From Hemileia vastatrix (taxonomy: Eukaryota; Basidiomycota; Pucciniomycetes; Pucciniales; Zaghouaniaceae), in the NCBI GenBank assembly GCA_030280995.1, contig JASXTE010000008.1, positions 8,003,712-8,067,711 of the forward strand: a DNA stretch of 64,000 bases, given 5' to 3'. Of this stretch, positions 1-9,647 are shown piece by piece. The translations under genes were made by a program, and so were the position numbers. A model generated the notes under the pieces. It searched no databases and was not told where the DNA came from. It worked only from the letters and a program-made list of their open reading frames with translations. The stretch's first letter is position 1. Each line of letters opens with the position of its first letter.

Positions 1-2437
1 TTGACCATTTCTGGGTCAAAGTTTTGTTGTTGTTTTCAGCTCTGGAAATTCTTGGGCATGTGGTATGTAAAGAAGGGAGGATTATGGCAAAGAATAAGGT
101 AAACAAAATTCAGTCATGGCCAAGGCCTAAAAATACTACTGAAGTCAGAGGATTTTTGGGAGTTTGTGTGTATGTCAGGATTTTCATTAAATATTTATCT
201 TTGTTGGCTTCACCTTTAAGGAGGTTGACCAGGAAAGATGCAGAGTGGGTATGGACTGAAGAGTGTGAAGAGGCTTTTCAGAAGCTGAAGAAGGTGGTAG
301 GTGAAGATATTATTCTTCACAAGTTGGATTATGGTAGGGAAGCTAAAAAAATTTATCTGGCAGTGGAATCAAGTTATAATCCTTCTGGTGCTGTTTTATC
401 TCAGGAAGATAAAACTGGGATGGTCAGGCCAGCAAGGTATGAGTTGGTGGTTTTTAATGAGGTGGAATCTAGGTACTCTCAGCCAAAGTTGGAATTGTGC
501 AGTGTAGCAAAATCTTTAAGAAGCTACAAACTGTTTTGTGGGAGCAGCATTTTGAGCTGCAGGTGGATGCTAAATCTCTGGTCCAAATGATCAACACACC
601 TAGTATTCTAAATTCTCCAATGACTAGGTGTGTGGTGTTTATTCCACATTTTTCTTTTGACCTGGTGTACAAGCCAGGTAAAACTTTTACAATGCCAGAT
701 GGATTTTCAAGAAGACCGCCCACAGATGAAGATTCTGATCCTGAAGAGTTTGACAAAGATGTTGCAGTTGTTAGAGCCAGAACATAGGGTGCTGAATATT
801 TCTCTCTCCTCCCCCATGAGGCTAAACTGGAAGATTGTTGTAGCTTCCTCCATGAGGCTAAACTGGATGAATGTTCTCTGCTCCCCCAAGAGGATAAACT
901 GGACAGTTCTGATCTTGATTCTGGTGATAAGGATGTTTTTGTTGATGAAGATGGGGCTGTTGTTTGGGATAGCTCAAATTTGGAAAATGGTGTTTTTGTT
1001 AGTGAACTGGATTCTTATAAGATTCAGTGGAGGGGAAGAGATTTACCAAAGTTTAGGGATTGGTGTCCTGGATGGGCCGGTTGTGTTGCTCATGTGCACA
1101 CTGGAAATTTTGATAATAGGGTTGTACCCTTGGATGTTGTTTTGTTGGATTTTGAAGATGAGACCTGGGGTCAGACTTGGTTGTATTTTATTTTGGTTGA
1201 ATATCTGTTGACCTTGGAGAGGCCAGATATTTGTGATGATGATACTTGGGTGGCAATCAGGAATAAACGTCCTGGATTCTATGTGTCAGGAAGAAGGTTG
1301 ATGAGGAGGAGAAATCCAAATCCTCAAGTTGTGGTGAATCAAAAGAAGGGCCAAGAATTGGTGTTGAAGTCTGTGCATGAAGACCTTTGTCATAGATGCT
1401 TTGGGGAGACTTATAGAAGATTAGCAGACAGATTTTGGTGGCCAGGCATGAAGTTGGCTGTGCAGGGTTGGGTTCAATCTTGTGAAGAATTTCAAAGAAG
1501 AAGTCACTTGAAACCTAAAGAGGTTGGCCTTGCCACTGGTGAATCAACTATGTTTGGAAGAGTCAGTTAGGATGCTGTCCATATTAAAGAGGGTAGGTAT
1601 AAATACTTGATTGTTTCCTGGGATGATTTGTCTTGTTGGGTGGAGGCAGCGCCTCTGATAAATTTGACTACCAAAAATGTGGCAGAGTTTTTGAAGAAGG
1701 AATGGGTATTTAGATATGGGTTAATGAAGTTGGTGACTGTTAACAGTGGGCCAGAGTTTGGAGCTGAATTTAAAGAAGCTGTGGAAAGTATTGATTTTAA
1801 AGTCAGGGTGGCTACAACTTATTATCCTGAAGCAGAAGGCATGTTTAAAAGAGGCCATAAAGTTATCAAGAATGCTTTGGTCAAGCTGTGTGGAGATAGT
1901 GCTGAAAAATGGAGGCATTATTTACCCTTGGTGTTATTTGCGGATAGAGTCACTGTGAAAAGGACAACTGGCTATTCTCCTTATGAATTAATGTTTGGTC
2001 ATAAAGCATTTTTACCAGTGGATTGGGAAGCTGTCTCCTATCTTGGAATTAATTGGGATGATGTGTGCTCAACAGAAGATTTACTCTCTGCCAGGATGTA
2101 ACACTTGGAATGTAGAAAGGTATGTCAAGAGAAGGCATACTCTAGAATGATGAAGATAAGGAATCAAGCAGTCGGATACTGGGACAAAACGTTGGCTCAT
2201 AGACTCATGAATCCCTTGAAACCTGGTTGTTTGGTTTTGGTGTATAATAGAAGTTTGGAGAGTCAGTGGGGAAAGATTTTTGCTGACAGATGGAACAGAC
2301 CTTACAGAGTCAGATCTCAGGTGTCTGGAGGTTATTATGTTTTGGAAGAGTTGGATGGTGCAGTCTTAAAGAAGAGAGTGGCTGCTGATCAGGTGAAGAG
2401 ATTTTACCCAAGAGGCACAAGAAGTGAAGAAGATTGA
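1..2437 (+). pseudogene. Ty3 pol remnant: RT end, RNase H, integrase (A copy 1)
   Basis: Translated pieces in changing frames give the end of RT with LEILGHVV and the TEVRGFLG motif (about 40-160), RNase H (about 240-700), the integrase HHCC region (HEDLCHRCFGETYRR near 1375, CEEFQRR near 1480) and the integrase core (about 1607-2000). An SH3-like tail follows, ending FYPRGTRSEED at 2437. No chromodomain is seen. Several frameshifts and stops break it, for example after 590, 787 and 2101. The second catalytic Asp is Asn (VTVNSGPEF, near 1735) and the catalytic Glu is Lys (MFKRGHK, near 1845), whereas copy 2 keeps both. It cannot encode an active integrase. Confidence 0.92.
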
Positions 2438-2527
2438 CTCCGCAATGATGATAAACTATTGACCATTCTTTAATTTTGGATTTTTTTGTGGTGATGCTGT
2501 GAATCTGTTTTGTTGGAAATTTTTGTT

Positions 2528-2970
2528 GGAAGTTACCCATTGGTGGGGCTTCTAGATTTTGCCTTGGCAAGTGTGGGGGTGACTGATGGGCTGGCTGCTC
2601 TATCAACAGTTACCCCAGATTGCCTGTTTCCAACCCCTTCTCTTAATTTTTTTGAACCCTAGTATTGTTTTTTCTTCACAGGTTTTAGTCCTCTATGACT
2701 TTAAATTGGAAAGTCTTTTGGTCTTCAAGTGCTGGTCTCTTCACATTTATTGATTTTGGTATTTTTCATGTTGAATGTTGTGTTTGTTAGAAGGTACCCA
2801 GGGGGGGCTTCTAGATTTTATTTTGGCAAGTGTGGGGGTAACTGATGAGCTGGCTGCTCTGTAGAAAAGTTACTAAACAATTCCTGTTTCAAGTATTTTG
2901 TTTGTCCTAGTTGAATCCTAGTTCTGGTTTTTGTTATTCAGGTTTTACTCCACTATGACTTTAAACGGGC
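2528..2970 (+). repeat. Two copies of a ~180-bp hairpin module
   Basis: Units 2528-2710 and 2788-2970 share the order GCTTCTAGATTTT, GGCAAGTGTGGGGGT, then a GGGGTGACTG..CAGTTACCCC stem around a loop with GAGCTGGCTGCTC-like sequence, then a pyrimidine stretch ending in CAG, then a GTCC..TGACTTTAAA element. A third copy lies at 5750-5940. The inverted copy of the element has the same modules at 17080-17500 and 13390-13580, some with perfect 10-bp stems, so the structure is old within the family. The function is unknown. The CAG before GTTTT resembles a splice acceptor but no matching exon was found. Confidence 0.75.
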
Positions 2971-3227
2971 TTTGGACTGGATTCTTTGTTTCCTTGGAGT
3001 GGCCGCGGATCACTGGTGGTCTCCCATCATTTTTACTTATTGGAGGGATCCCACCCAGTGATTATTTCTTTGGATTGGACTTTTTCTTTTTCTTTTTCCT
3101 GATTTTTGAGTTTATGGTTGTGTTACATAGTAGTTTTAGATTTTTTTCTTTTTTTTTCTTTTAATTTTTTTATGGGGGTTATTAGGATGTAAAGAGGGAA
3201 AAATCACAAAATTATGGTGTTACCACA

Positions 3228-3475
3228 TCAGGGTCACCTCGATGTGGGCAAGCATTGGTGGGGAAAAGCTCATCAATTGGCCAGGAAATGCTATTTTCTT
3301 TTTTACTTATTTCATTTTCTTTTGCTGTGTTTCATTTTTTTTAATTATTTTCTGTAATCTCTTATTTTTTATCTTAAATTATTTAAAATATTTAATTGTG
3401 TATCCAAATCAAGGTGCACTTGGATGTGGGTAAGGTATCAGGGGAACAGCTCATCAATTGGCTGGAGTATACCGT
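3228..3475 (+). repeat. Two ~55-bp direct repeats followed by AT-rich DNA
   Basis: Two copies of a motif with GATGTGGGCAAG/GATGTGGGTAAGG and AGCTCATCAATTGGC lie at about 3230-3285 and 3413-3468. The inverted element has the same pair at 16560-16625 and 16745-16805. The stretch from 3480 to 3660 is AT-rich and contains a short run of about three TAAAAA units at 3560-3590, the site that is hugely expanded in copy 2. No gene is seen here. Confidence 0.65.
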
Positions 3476-3666
3476 TTGTAATAATTATTTAGTTCATATT
3501 ATTTTATTCATTTCATTTTAATAACTTTTCCAAATTTTTTTATGTTAGTAGTTTAGTAGTAAAATAAAAATAAAAATAAAATAATAAAATAAAACAAACT
3601 TTTTTATATATCTGTTAGCTGTTATTATTTTTTTTTCTATTTAGTAATTTTTTTAAATTATTTTAT

Positions 3667-5249
3667 TTAATGACGGGATGAAGAAGCCTCTGGAAGTTGG
3701 TCCAGATGGTGTTGGAGTTTTTGTTTCTTGTTTGGGTTAGAGGAAGAACTGTTTTCTTTGTAGTGCAAGTGGCTGGAGAAAGTATACTGGTTATAGTGGT
3801 CAGGAACTGGGTCAGAAGGTAAACTGTGGGAAGAAGAAGAAGAAGTAGGAATGGAGTTCTGGAAAGTGTGCTTGATAATTCTAGACATCTTCCAGTGGTC
3901 ATCAGGGATTTGTTTTATCAGATTCTTCTCAATATCATTTAATGGACCATGGAAAGCAAAGGCCTTAAGCATGTTTTAGCACATCATGCTAAGGTGATGC
4001 TTCATATCAGCATAATCCAGAATCAAAGAAGTTTCTAGGGGTTGGCCAGTCCCAAATGCAGTTTCAGGAGGCGGCGTTCCAACTTAAAGTAAAAGAATTG
4101 GTTCAATAATTATTCTCTGTTGAAGAAATTGAATTTTGTCCTTTTATTTTGGTACTTAAAGATTGGGAGATCGTCAAATTTTTATGCAGCCCAAGTCTGA
4201 ACAGCTGAAGAGTGTTGAATAGGTGTTGTAGGAGGGTCCACCAGATGGAGGTATGGATTTTTGGGGTCATCCTCTGAATGGTTTTGAGAAGATGAAGGAG
4301 TAGAAGGAGGTTCCTGTGACCTCGTGGCAGCAGCAGGGCTGTTGTTGTTGTTATTGTTTATATTATTTCTTGGTGCAGGTTTAGTAGATGCTGGCGGAGA
4401 AGTGCCAGGTTGATTGAGGGAAGGATCAGGAGATGGTGATCTGGTGGCTGATTGTGATCTTCTGGATGAAGATCCAGAAGAAAAATAAGTATAAGAGGAA
4501 TAATTGGTGGCCAGAGGAGAGGTGAAGTTGTTATCTCCTGAAGTAACAGGAGTTTTGTGTTTTGAAACAGTGTTGGCTGTTCTGGTGTTTGTAGTGGGTC
4601 CTTTGGGAAGCTTTATAGAGATTTTGGGGTTTCTGGTGTTGATAGAAGAGGAAATGGTGGTGGTATGCATTGCTATGGGAGCATTAGGAGGTTGTGGTAT
4701 CGAGTTATTGCTGTTGGATGGAAGCTTTTGGTTGTTTTCTGGCTGAATTCGGATGTTCTGAGTCTGATTTTTGTTTTCGGACAAGGAAGGTGGGCCGCCT
4801 GACAACGGGAGAGCTGTCTGGACACGGTCCAGAAGTCTAGGGGTTGATTTTGGTGCCATTTTTGCTGAAGTTTCTGAGAGCAAAGCAGATTCTTGAGAAG
4901 ATAAAGCTGGTCTTTTAGGAATGGTCTTGGGAATATAACAGTGTGATCTTCTGGAAGGAGCAAAAGACAAAGAGGAAGAAGAAGGTCCAAGATCTAGTGA
5001 CCTTGTAGGTGATCTTGATATATATTTGTGTGAAGGTGAAGGCCAAGGTATTGGGTAGTTGGAATGTCTGTCACACCTTTTCTTTTTGGAATTGAAAGAA
5101 TCACAGGCCCTGTTATAGAATTTGGACTGGGAAGTAGGAAGAGTGAATGTGCAAGGTCTGCACATGTGTATGCACTGTTTTCATGCATAGTCCTTAGGAG
5201 CAGTGGAGCAGGGAAGGTCCAATGGGTCAAAAATTGGTGATCCAGCCAT
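3667..5249 (-). pseudogene. Opposite-strand accessory gene Z2 of family A (copy 1)
   Basis: Read from 5249 (ATG, MAGSPIFDPLDLP) to the stop at 3667 (SSSRH). The N-terminus has a cysteine cluster, C-x3-C-x2-C then C-D-S-F-N-SKKKR-C; copy 2 has Cys where this copy has Phe, giving C-x2-C-x6-C. A long Ser/Pro/Asn-rich middle follows, with polyAsn near 4345, then a more ordered C-terminal part (SIHGPLND-like region, DDHWKMSRIIKHTF near 3860). An early stop precedes KQCIHMC and another lies at 4182 after QTWAA, so this copy is broken. It is antisense to pol, between the pol end and Z1. The cluster resembles part of a Zn2Cys6 domain, suggesting DNA or RNA binding; this is inference. Confidence 0.7.
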
Positions 5250-5395
5250 AACCTGTGAAAGAGAAATAGTTGAAAGAAATGAGATGAAATATACAAATTT
5301 ATCAGTGCTGTGTAGATGGTGAAGAAAAAGTGGAAGTTTAGCAGGTTAGCTGTAGAGCATTGTGCATGGAGGCAGTACCACCTTTGCTATGCATC

Positions 5396-5741
5396 AGTCT
5401 GTGAAGACTTTAAACTGAAATTTGGAAGAAATCCGTAAAGACTTTAAACTGAACACTGAACTAAGTCCTTCAAGACTTTAAACTGAAAACTGGACAGTCC
5501 ATCAAGAGTTTAAACTGAAATTTGGAAGAAGTCTGTCAAGACTTTAAACTGAACACTGGGAAGTCCATCAAGACTTTAAACTGAACACTGGACAGTCCGG
5601 CAAGACTTTAAACTGAAAATTGCAATAAGTCCGTCAAGACTTTAAACTGAGAATCGGTACAGTCCACCAAGACTATAAACTGAGGAGAGTTTAATGGTTG
5701 AGTCCTTCAGGAATATAAACTGATAGTTGGAGATAGTGTAA
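5396..5741 (+). repeat. Array of ~10 AGTC..GACT hairpin units, ~33-bp period
   Basis: Units start at about 5396, 5430, 5464, 5496, 5530, 5562, 5594, 5628, 5661 and 5700. Each has the form AGTCCNNCAAGACTTTAAACTGA followed by about 10 variable bases; AGTC and GACT can pair around a 5-base loop. Three further degenerate units (AGTCCCCCAGGACT, AGTCCCCCAAGACT, AGTCCCCGAAGACT) lie at 5917-5986. The array sits between Z2 and Z1. Copy 2 has only a few units here (13310-13740), so copy number changed after the copies separated. Confidence 0.85.
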
Positions 5742-5749
5742 TTCTGGAA

Positions 5750-5940
5750 GAGGGCATCCAAGGGGGAGTCTCTGAATTTTGTCAAGGCAAGTGAGGGGGT
5801 AACTGATGAGCTGGCTGCTCTGTAGAACAGTAACCCCAGAATGTTAGTTTGATTCTTTGGGTCTTAAATGGTTTGATCTCTGGTTCTGTCTTTTGATTTA
5901 GGTTTTGAGTCCCCCAGGACTATAAAGTGAGGGGTTTTAG
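5750..5940 (+). repeat. Third copy of the hairpin module
   Basis: It has the same order as the modules at 2528-2970: GGCAAGTGAGGGGGTAACTG, the GAGCTGGCTGCTC loop, CAGTAACCCC, then a pyrimidine-AG border and GAGTCCCCCAGGACT. Its position between Z1 and Z2 would place it in the spacer or leader of Z2 when read on the - strand. Confidence 0.7.
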
Positions 5941-6064
5941 TCCCCCAAGACTTAAAACTGAGGAGCAGTCCCCGAAGACTGTAAACTAAGGAATTTTTAT
6001 GATGTTTGGCAAAATTCAGGAAGTCTGGAGAAGTCAAGAATTTTTTTATTTCTAAGTCAAGAGA

Positions 6065-6799
6065 TTAATTAAGAGTTAAGAGGCAAAGACAATCAAGAGA
6101 AGAAACAAAATGTTCAGCATTGGCATTGAAGTGGTGTATGAGGTTCTTCCTTTTCTCAAGATCCTGTGGGCCCCTAGCAAGAGTTGATTGGAAGTAGTTT
6201 AGTAAAAGATGCTTCTGTTCAGAAGAATGTTGTTGAAATTTGTCCATGATGGCGGGTAATAGATTAGGTGGAGGTGCTTTAATGGTTCCCACGTTGTCAT
6301 CATCACTGTCTGGATGGAAATGAACTGGAAATTTGTCAGATTGAATTTCAGTATGGAGAAGTATTGGGCTTACCATCAGAAGGACCAGGGATGGTAGAGC
6401 TAGTGGTTGTAGCAGGGTTAGCACTCTTTTTTGAAGGATGTAATTTGTTGACCAGTCTGGGGATCAGGATGGATGGCCTGGAACTTTTGGTGCTGGTAGA
6501 AGGTGGATCATGTTTAGGAGGAGGAGAAGATGTTGAAGAGGACAATGGACCAGGTCTGAAACAAGTCTTCTTCCTAGAGTGACTGGCATCACAGGAGGTT
6601 CTGTAGGGATGAGCCAGTGGTGTGATGGTTCAGATGAGATTGTTGTCAATGCAGTGTTGGCAAGTACCCATGTCAGTAGCAGATTTAGAAAGAAAGCTGA
6701 ACATGGTGGTTGTGATGAAGGAGAATGTGGACATTCTTGATTAGAGGGAGGATGTGTTATTCCAACATTTGCGGAGCCCTTTGTTGGTTTATTTGGCAT
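6065..6799 (-). pseudogene. Opposite-strand Zn2Cys6-like gene Z1 of family A (copy 1)
   Basis: Starts at ATG 6799 (MPNKPTKGSANVG) and ends at 6065. After one frameshift it has a cysteine cluster at about 6570-6675: TCQHC, a position where TGA replaces the third Cys, then SCDASHSRKKTC. Copy 2 restores the Cys positions as C-x2-C-x6-C-x12-C-x2-C-x6-C, the spacing of fungal GAL4-type binuclear zinc clusters. A Ser/Pro-rich linker (about 6450-6545) and a C-terminal part rich in charged and helical residues follow (DSDDDNVGT near 6295, then QQHSSEQKHLLLNYF). Two frame changes and the stop break it. Its start is 93 bp from the 3' LTR, so transcription would begin in or beside the LTR, against pol. 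A DNA-binding role is inferred from the spacing only. Confidence 0.75.
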
Positions 6800-6877
6800 T
6801 GTTTTGATATGCCTTAAATGTCATTGTTTAATAATTAGGTGTTTTTCTAGATTTACTCAGCAAAGATTGGGACTACA

Positions 6878-6891
6878 GGGATGTAAGTATT
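6878..6891 (+). other. Polypurine tract of family A
   Basis: A purine-rich segment, TGGGACTACAGGGA, immediately precedes the LTR start TGTAAG at 6892. Copy 2 has the same segment beside its LTR (reverse complement at about 12405-12418), supporting it as the plus-strand primer. Confidence 0.6.
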
Positions 6892-7868
6892 ACCATTGGA
6901 TAGCCCTGGGTTTCCTCTATATTTTATGTCTTGAGGACATTTTTCATAGCTTAAGTATTTGGGGGTAATTTCTCACTTTTCATTTTAAAAGATTACTGTT
7001 GAATTTTGTTTTTTGTGTTTTAAGGGCTAACCTTAAGTCTTAGGGTTAAGTGCTTAGTACCATCAGAAGGAGCGGAATTTTCTCTACATTTCATGTCCCA
7101 ATGTTGTTATAGCATAATTATGTGTTTTAAGGGTTTTAGTATTGGTAGATGGTTCAGGTGTTCTTGGTGGTTTTCTGGCTTCAGGGTGGTCAGGCCGCTT
7201 GAGGTGGGCTTCCCGGCGTTGGGCAGACTGCCTGCTTCAGTGCTAGTGGCCTTGAAGCGCTTCTAGGGAGGTTTCATGCAATTTGGCGGTCAGGAACACC
7301 AGATTTGAGGGTCTGCATGGGCTCTTAATTAGTAGTCTGTGTGTATATAGTGAATAAGACAGTTTGGGGCAACTCTAATTATCATTCAACTATCTGGAGG
7401 TGATATCCTTGTTCCTCACTCAGTTTTCACGGCTTTCTGGCCACAGTTGGCTGTGTTTGTTGCAAGTGAGTTCTTCATTTAACTTAACATAGCAACTGTT
7501 TTCTCTGGTATAGTCTTGCAAGCTATTTCAAGTATTATTGCTGTCTCTGGTGTGGATTTGCAACCTACATCAAGTATTATTGCTGTCTCTGGTGTGGATT
7601 TGAAACCTACATCAAGTATTATTGCTTTCTCTGGTGTGGACATTAGTCTACATTTCAGTTCTTTGGTTTGGTAGTCTGTCTGGAGACTACTTTCTTCACT
7701 GATCAAGCAGTCAAGTGCATTGGAAAAGGGGCTTTTTGTAAACACGAACCAATTTACTGAAGCAGGTAAATCTCACTTATTTTTCTAAAGGGACACGGGT
7801 CTTTCTCTCTGGTTTTACTCCAACTCCCTTGGTCAAGGCCTATAGCTAGTACTGTAGGATTATCTACA
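6892..7868 (+). repeat. 3' LTR of A copy 1
   Basis: 977 bp, starting TGTAAGTATTACC and ending GGATTATCTACA. The ends are set by comparison with copy 2 (11464-12404) and with the solo LTR 19805-20601. A TATATAG at about 7351 is a candidate TATA box. A three-unit tandem repeat of about 54 bp (TCAAGTATTATTGCT..TCTGGTGTGGA) lies at about 7500-7645. Confidence 0.85.
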
Positions 7869-8170
7869 CTGGGGAAAAAAAATTACTGATCCCTAATTGC
7901 GGATCCCTGAACATTGATACCCCCTATTAAAAACATAAAAATGTGTCATGATTTTACAGAATATAATATCTTTTTTATGTAATAAAAAATTTACTTAATA
8001 ATAAAATAAGTATAATAAATATTATACTTATTCATAAAATATATATATAATTTTATTATTCAATAAAATATTTTATTGTAACTACAAGAAATACATAATT
8101 TTATTCCCTTAAATGATTCCAGTAATTTATTATAAAAATTTACTGGGCTCCTGAGATAGCCTGGCTGACA
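7869..8170 (-). repeat. Truncated LTR of the B/C family
   Basis: Read on the - strand from 8170 it starts TGTCAGCCAGGCTATCTCAG, followed by the palindromic CAGTAAATT..AATTTACTG region typical of this LTR family (compare 22935, 30370 and 45851 leftwards). It stops at 7869 where the A copy 1 LTR begins, so A was inserted into it and the rest should lie beyond the left edge of A. Confidence 0.8.
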
Positions 8171-8272
8171 GTTATTTCCATCCTTGTGCTCAAGGATAAT
8201 CCAGAAACAGCCTATGGATGGAAGAAAAGATACTTCACTCCTGAATGATGTATTTTTTCTTGCCATCCATAG

Positions 8273-8645
8273 ACTATTGTCAGATCATCCTTGCCCAAGA
8301 GGATGAACAAATAGTCTCTGGTACCTTAAGGTGAGTTTTTTTTTCTTCTATTTAAGTTTTATTTTTTTCTCTAATTTTTTCAATCTTGCTAATTTTTTTT
8401 CTCTCTTATCTCCTTTTTTCTAACATTTCTTCATGTTAACTCCTATTTTTTTCAGATATCCTCTGCAAAAAACTCCAGAACACAGACATACCTGGGGCGT
8501 GTCTTTCTACCCCATCAGTCCCTTATTTGAATATAAAAGCACCTCTCTAAATGCCCATTTTTGCTCAGATCTTTTGTCAATTTTCAATATGACATTAATT
8601 TCACCTTTTTTAATAGTAGCCTTTTCCCTTTCTAGTAGATTGTAA
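8273..8645 (+). pseudogene. Unidentified spliced coding fragment
   Basis: Exon 8273-8330 (DYCQIILAQEDEQIVSG) joins in frame across a candidate 125-bp intron (8331 GTGAGT .. CAG 8455, with CTAAC near 8420) to an open exon 8456-8645 (YPLQKTPEHRHTWGVSF..). The upstream border CCATAG at 8267-8272 looks like another acceptor. I do not recognise the product. It lies between an LTR fragment and a MITE, so it may be a relic of a host gene or of an unknown element. Confidence 0.4.
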
Positions 8646-8674
8646 GACTTTAATAATATTCATTTTAAAGGTAA

Positions 8675-8924
8675 CACCACACAATATGGGGGGCGGAATT
8701 GCTAGCAAGTCCGCAACCTTGGACCCAAACTCACCACAGATTGAACACACATTGAGCTATTGATAAAGGAACCATACAATCAGGGATGAACACCACTCAG
8801 CAGAACAGTTATAGGTGGGTGTTCAAGTAGAGTTCAGTATGAGTTCAGTATGAGTTCAGTCTTAGTTCCATCTGAGTTCAGGTTGATGACTTGCTAGCAA
8901 GTCCACCCCCTATATTGTGTAGTG
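8675..8924. mobile_element. 250-bp MITE with CACYAC ends (copy 1)
   Basis: Long terminal inverted repeats (CACCACACAATATGGGGGG at left; CACTACACAATATAGGGGG when the right end is reverse-complemented) extend through TTGCTAGCAAGTC. It is flanked by TAA at 8672-8674 and 8925-8927, a 3-bp target duplication. The interior holds several AGTTCAGTATG-like 11-bp repeats. A second copy of the same length lies at 27798-28047. CACTA-like ends with a 3-bp duplication fit the CACTA (CMC) superfamily, although a TAA target would also fit Harbinger. Confidence 0.88.
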
Positions 8925-8941
8925 TAATTTATATATATATA

Positions 8942-9500
8942 TCTTTTTTACTTGCAACTATTTAAATATAAGTAAAATTATTTATTAATCTTTATATTAG
9001 ATAATATTTTATTTTATAATTGAATATCTATTCATATATTGCAATAATCTATATATATATATTTTTAATAATCCTTATAAATTACGTGAAATTATATATT
9101 TTAAAAATTTAAATATATGTTACTAAATATCTTTATAAATTTGACTCTTTTTACATGCAACTATTTAATTATAAGTAAAATTATTTATTAATCTTTATAT
9201 TAGATAATATTTTATTTTAGAATTAAATATATATTTATATATTGCAATAATCTTTAAATATATATATTAATAATCCTTATAAATTACGTGCAATTATATA
9301 TTTTATAAATTTAAATATATGTTACTGAATATCTTTATAAATTTAACTATTTTAATATTTATTTCCCATAAAATATATTAATTAAACTACATCAACAATC
9401 TTTTTTCTTTTTAAAGGGAAGTTTTTTATATCTTTTTATATGCAAATTTTTAGATATAAGTAATATTTTTATCTTTATAAATTAAGTTCAACTTTTTATT
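8942..9500. repeat. AT-rich 203-bp tandem repeat, two copies plus a partial third
   Basis: The sequence around CTTGCAACTATTTAAATATA at 8951 recurs with few changes from 9154 (CATGCAACTATTTAATTATA), a period of 203 bp. A weaker third start is seen near 9440 (TATGCAAATTTTTAGATATA). The interval 8928-9640 shows no gene. Confidence 0.75.
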
Positions 9501-9647
9501 TTTTTATTTTATTATTATATATTTTCTAGCTCTATATTCTTCGTTTTAAATTTTATGTGCTTCATAAATTTATCACTTATCTTTCTTTTTTTTATTCCAG
9601 ATATCCAAACTCCCTCTAGATTCCCAGTTATGTGCTTTAAGGCCTTC

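Larger units (their letters stand above)
1..7868 (+). mobile_element. Ty3-type LTR retrotransposon, family A copy 1 (3' part)
   Basis: The window opens inside pol, so the 5' LTR, gag, protease and most of reverse transcriptase lie to the left. What is present is the end of RT, RNase H and integrase on the + strand, about 4.4 kb of structured non-pol sequence holding two opposite-strand genes, a polypurine tract and a 977-bp LTR ending in CTACA at 7868. A second copy lies inverted at 11464-18860 and a solo LTR at 19805-20601, which together fix the LTR ends. The element sits in an older LTR fragment of the B/C family that resumes at 7869. Orientation follows pol and the LTR order (TATATAG near 7351, then the U5-like end). 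Confidence 0.88.

Noticed and set aside
5396..5741. CRISPR-like array
   Set aside because: Period is regular but the intervening bases are short (about 10), degenerate and similar to each other; the genome is eukaryotic. Called a hairpin tandem repeat instead.
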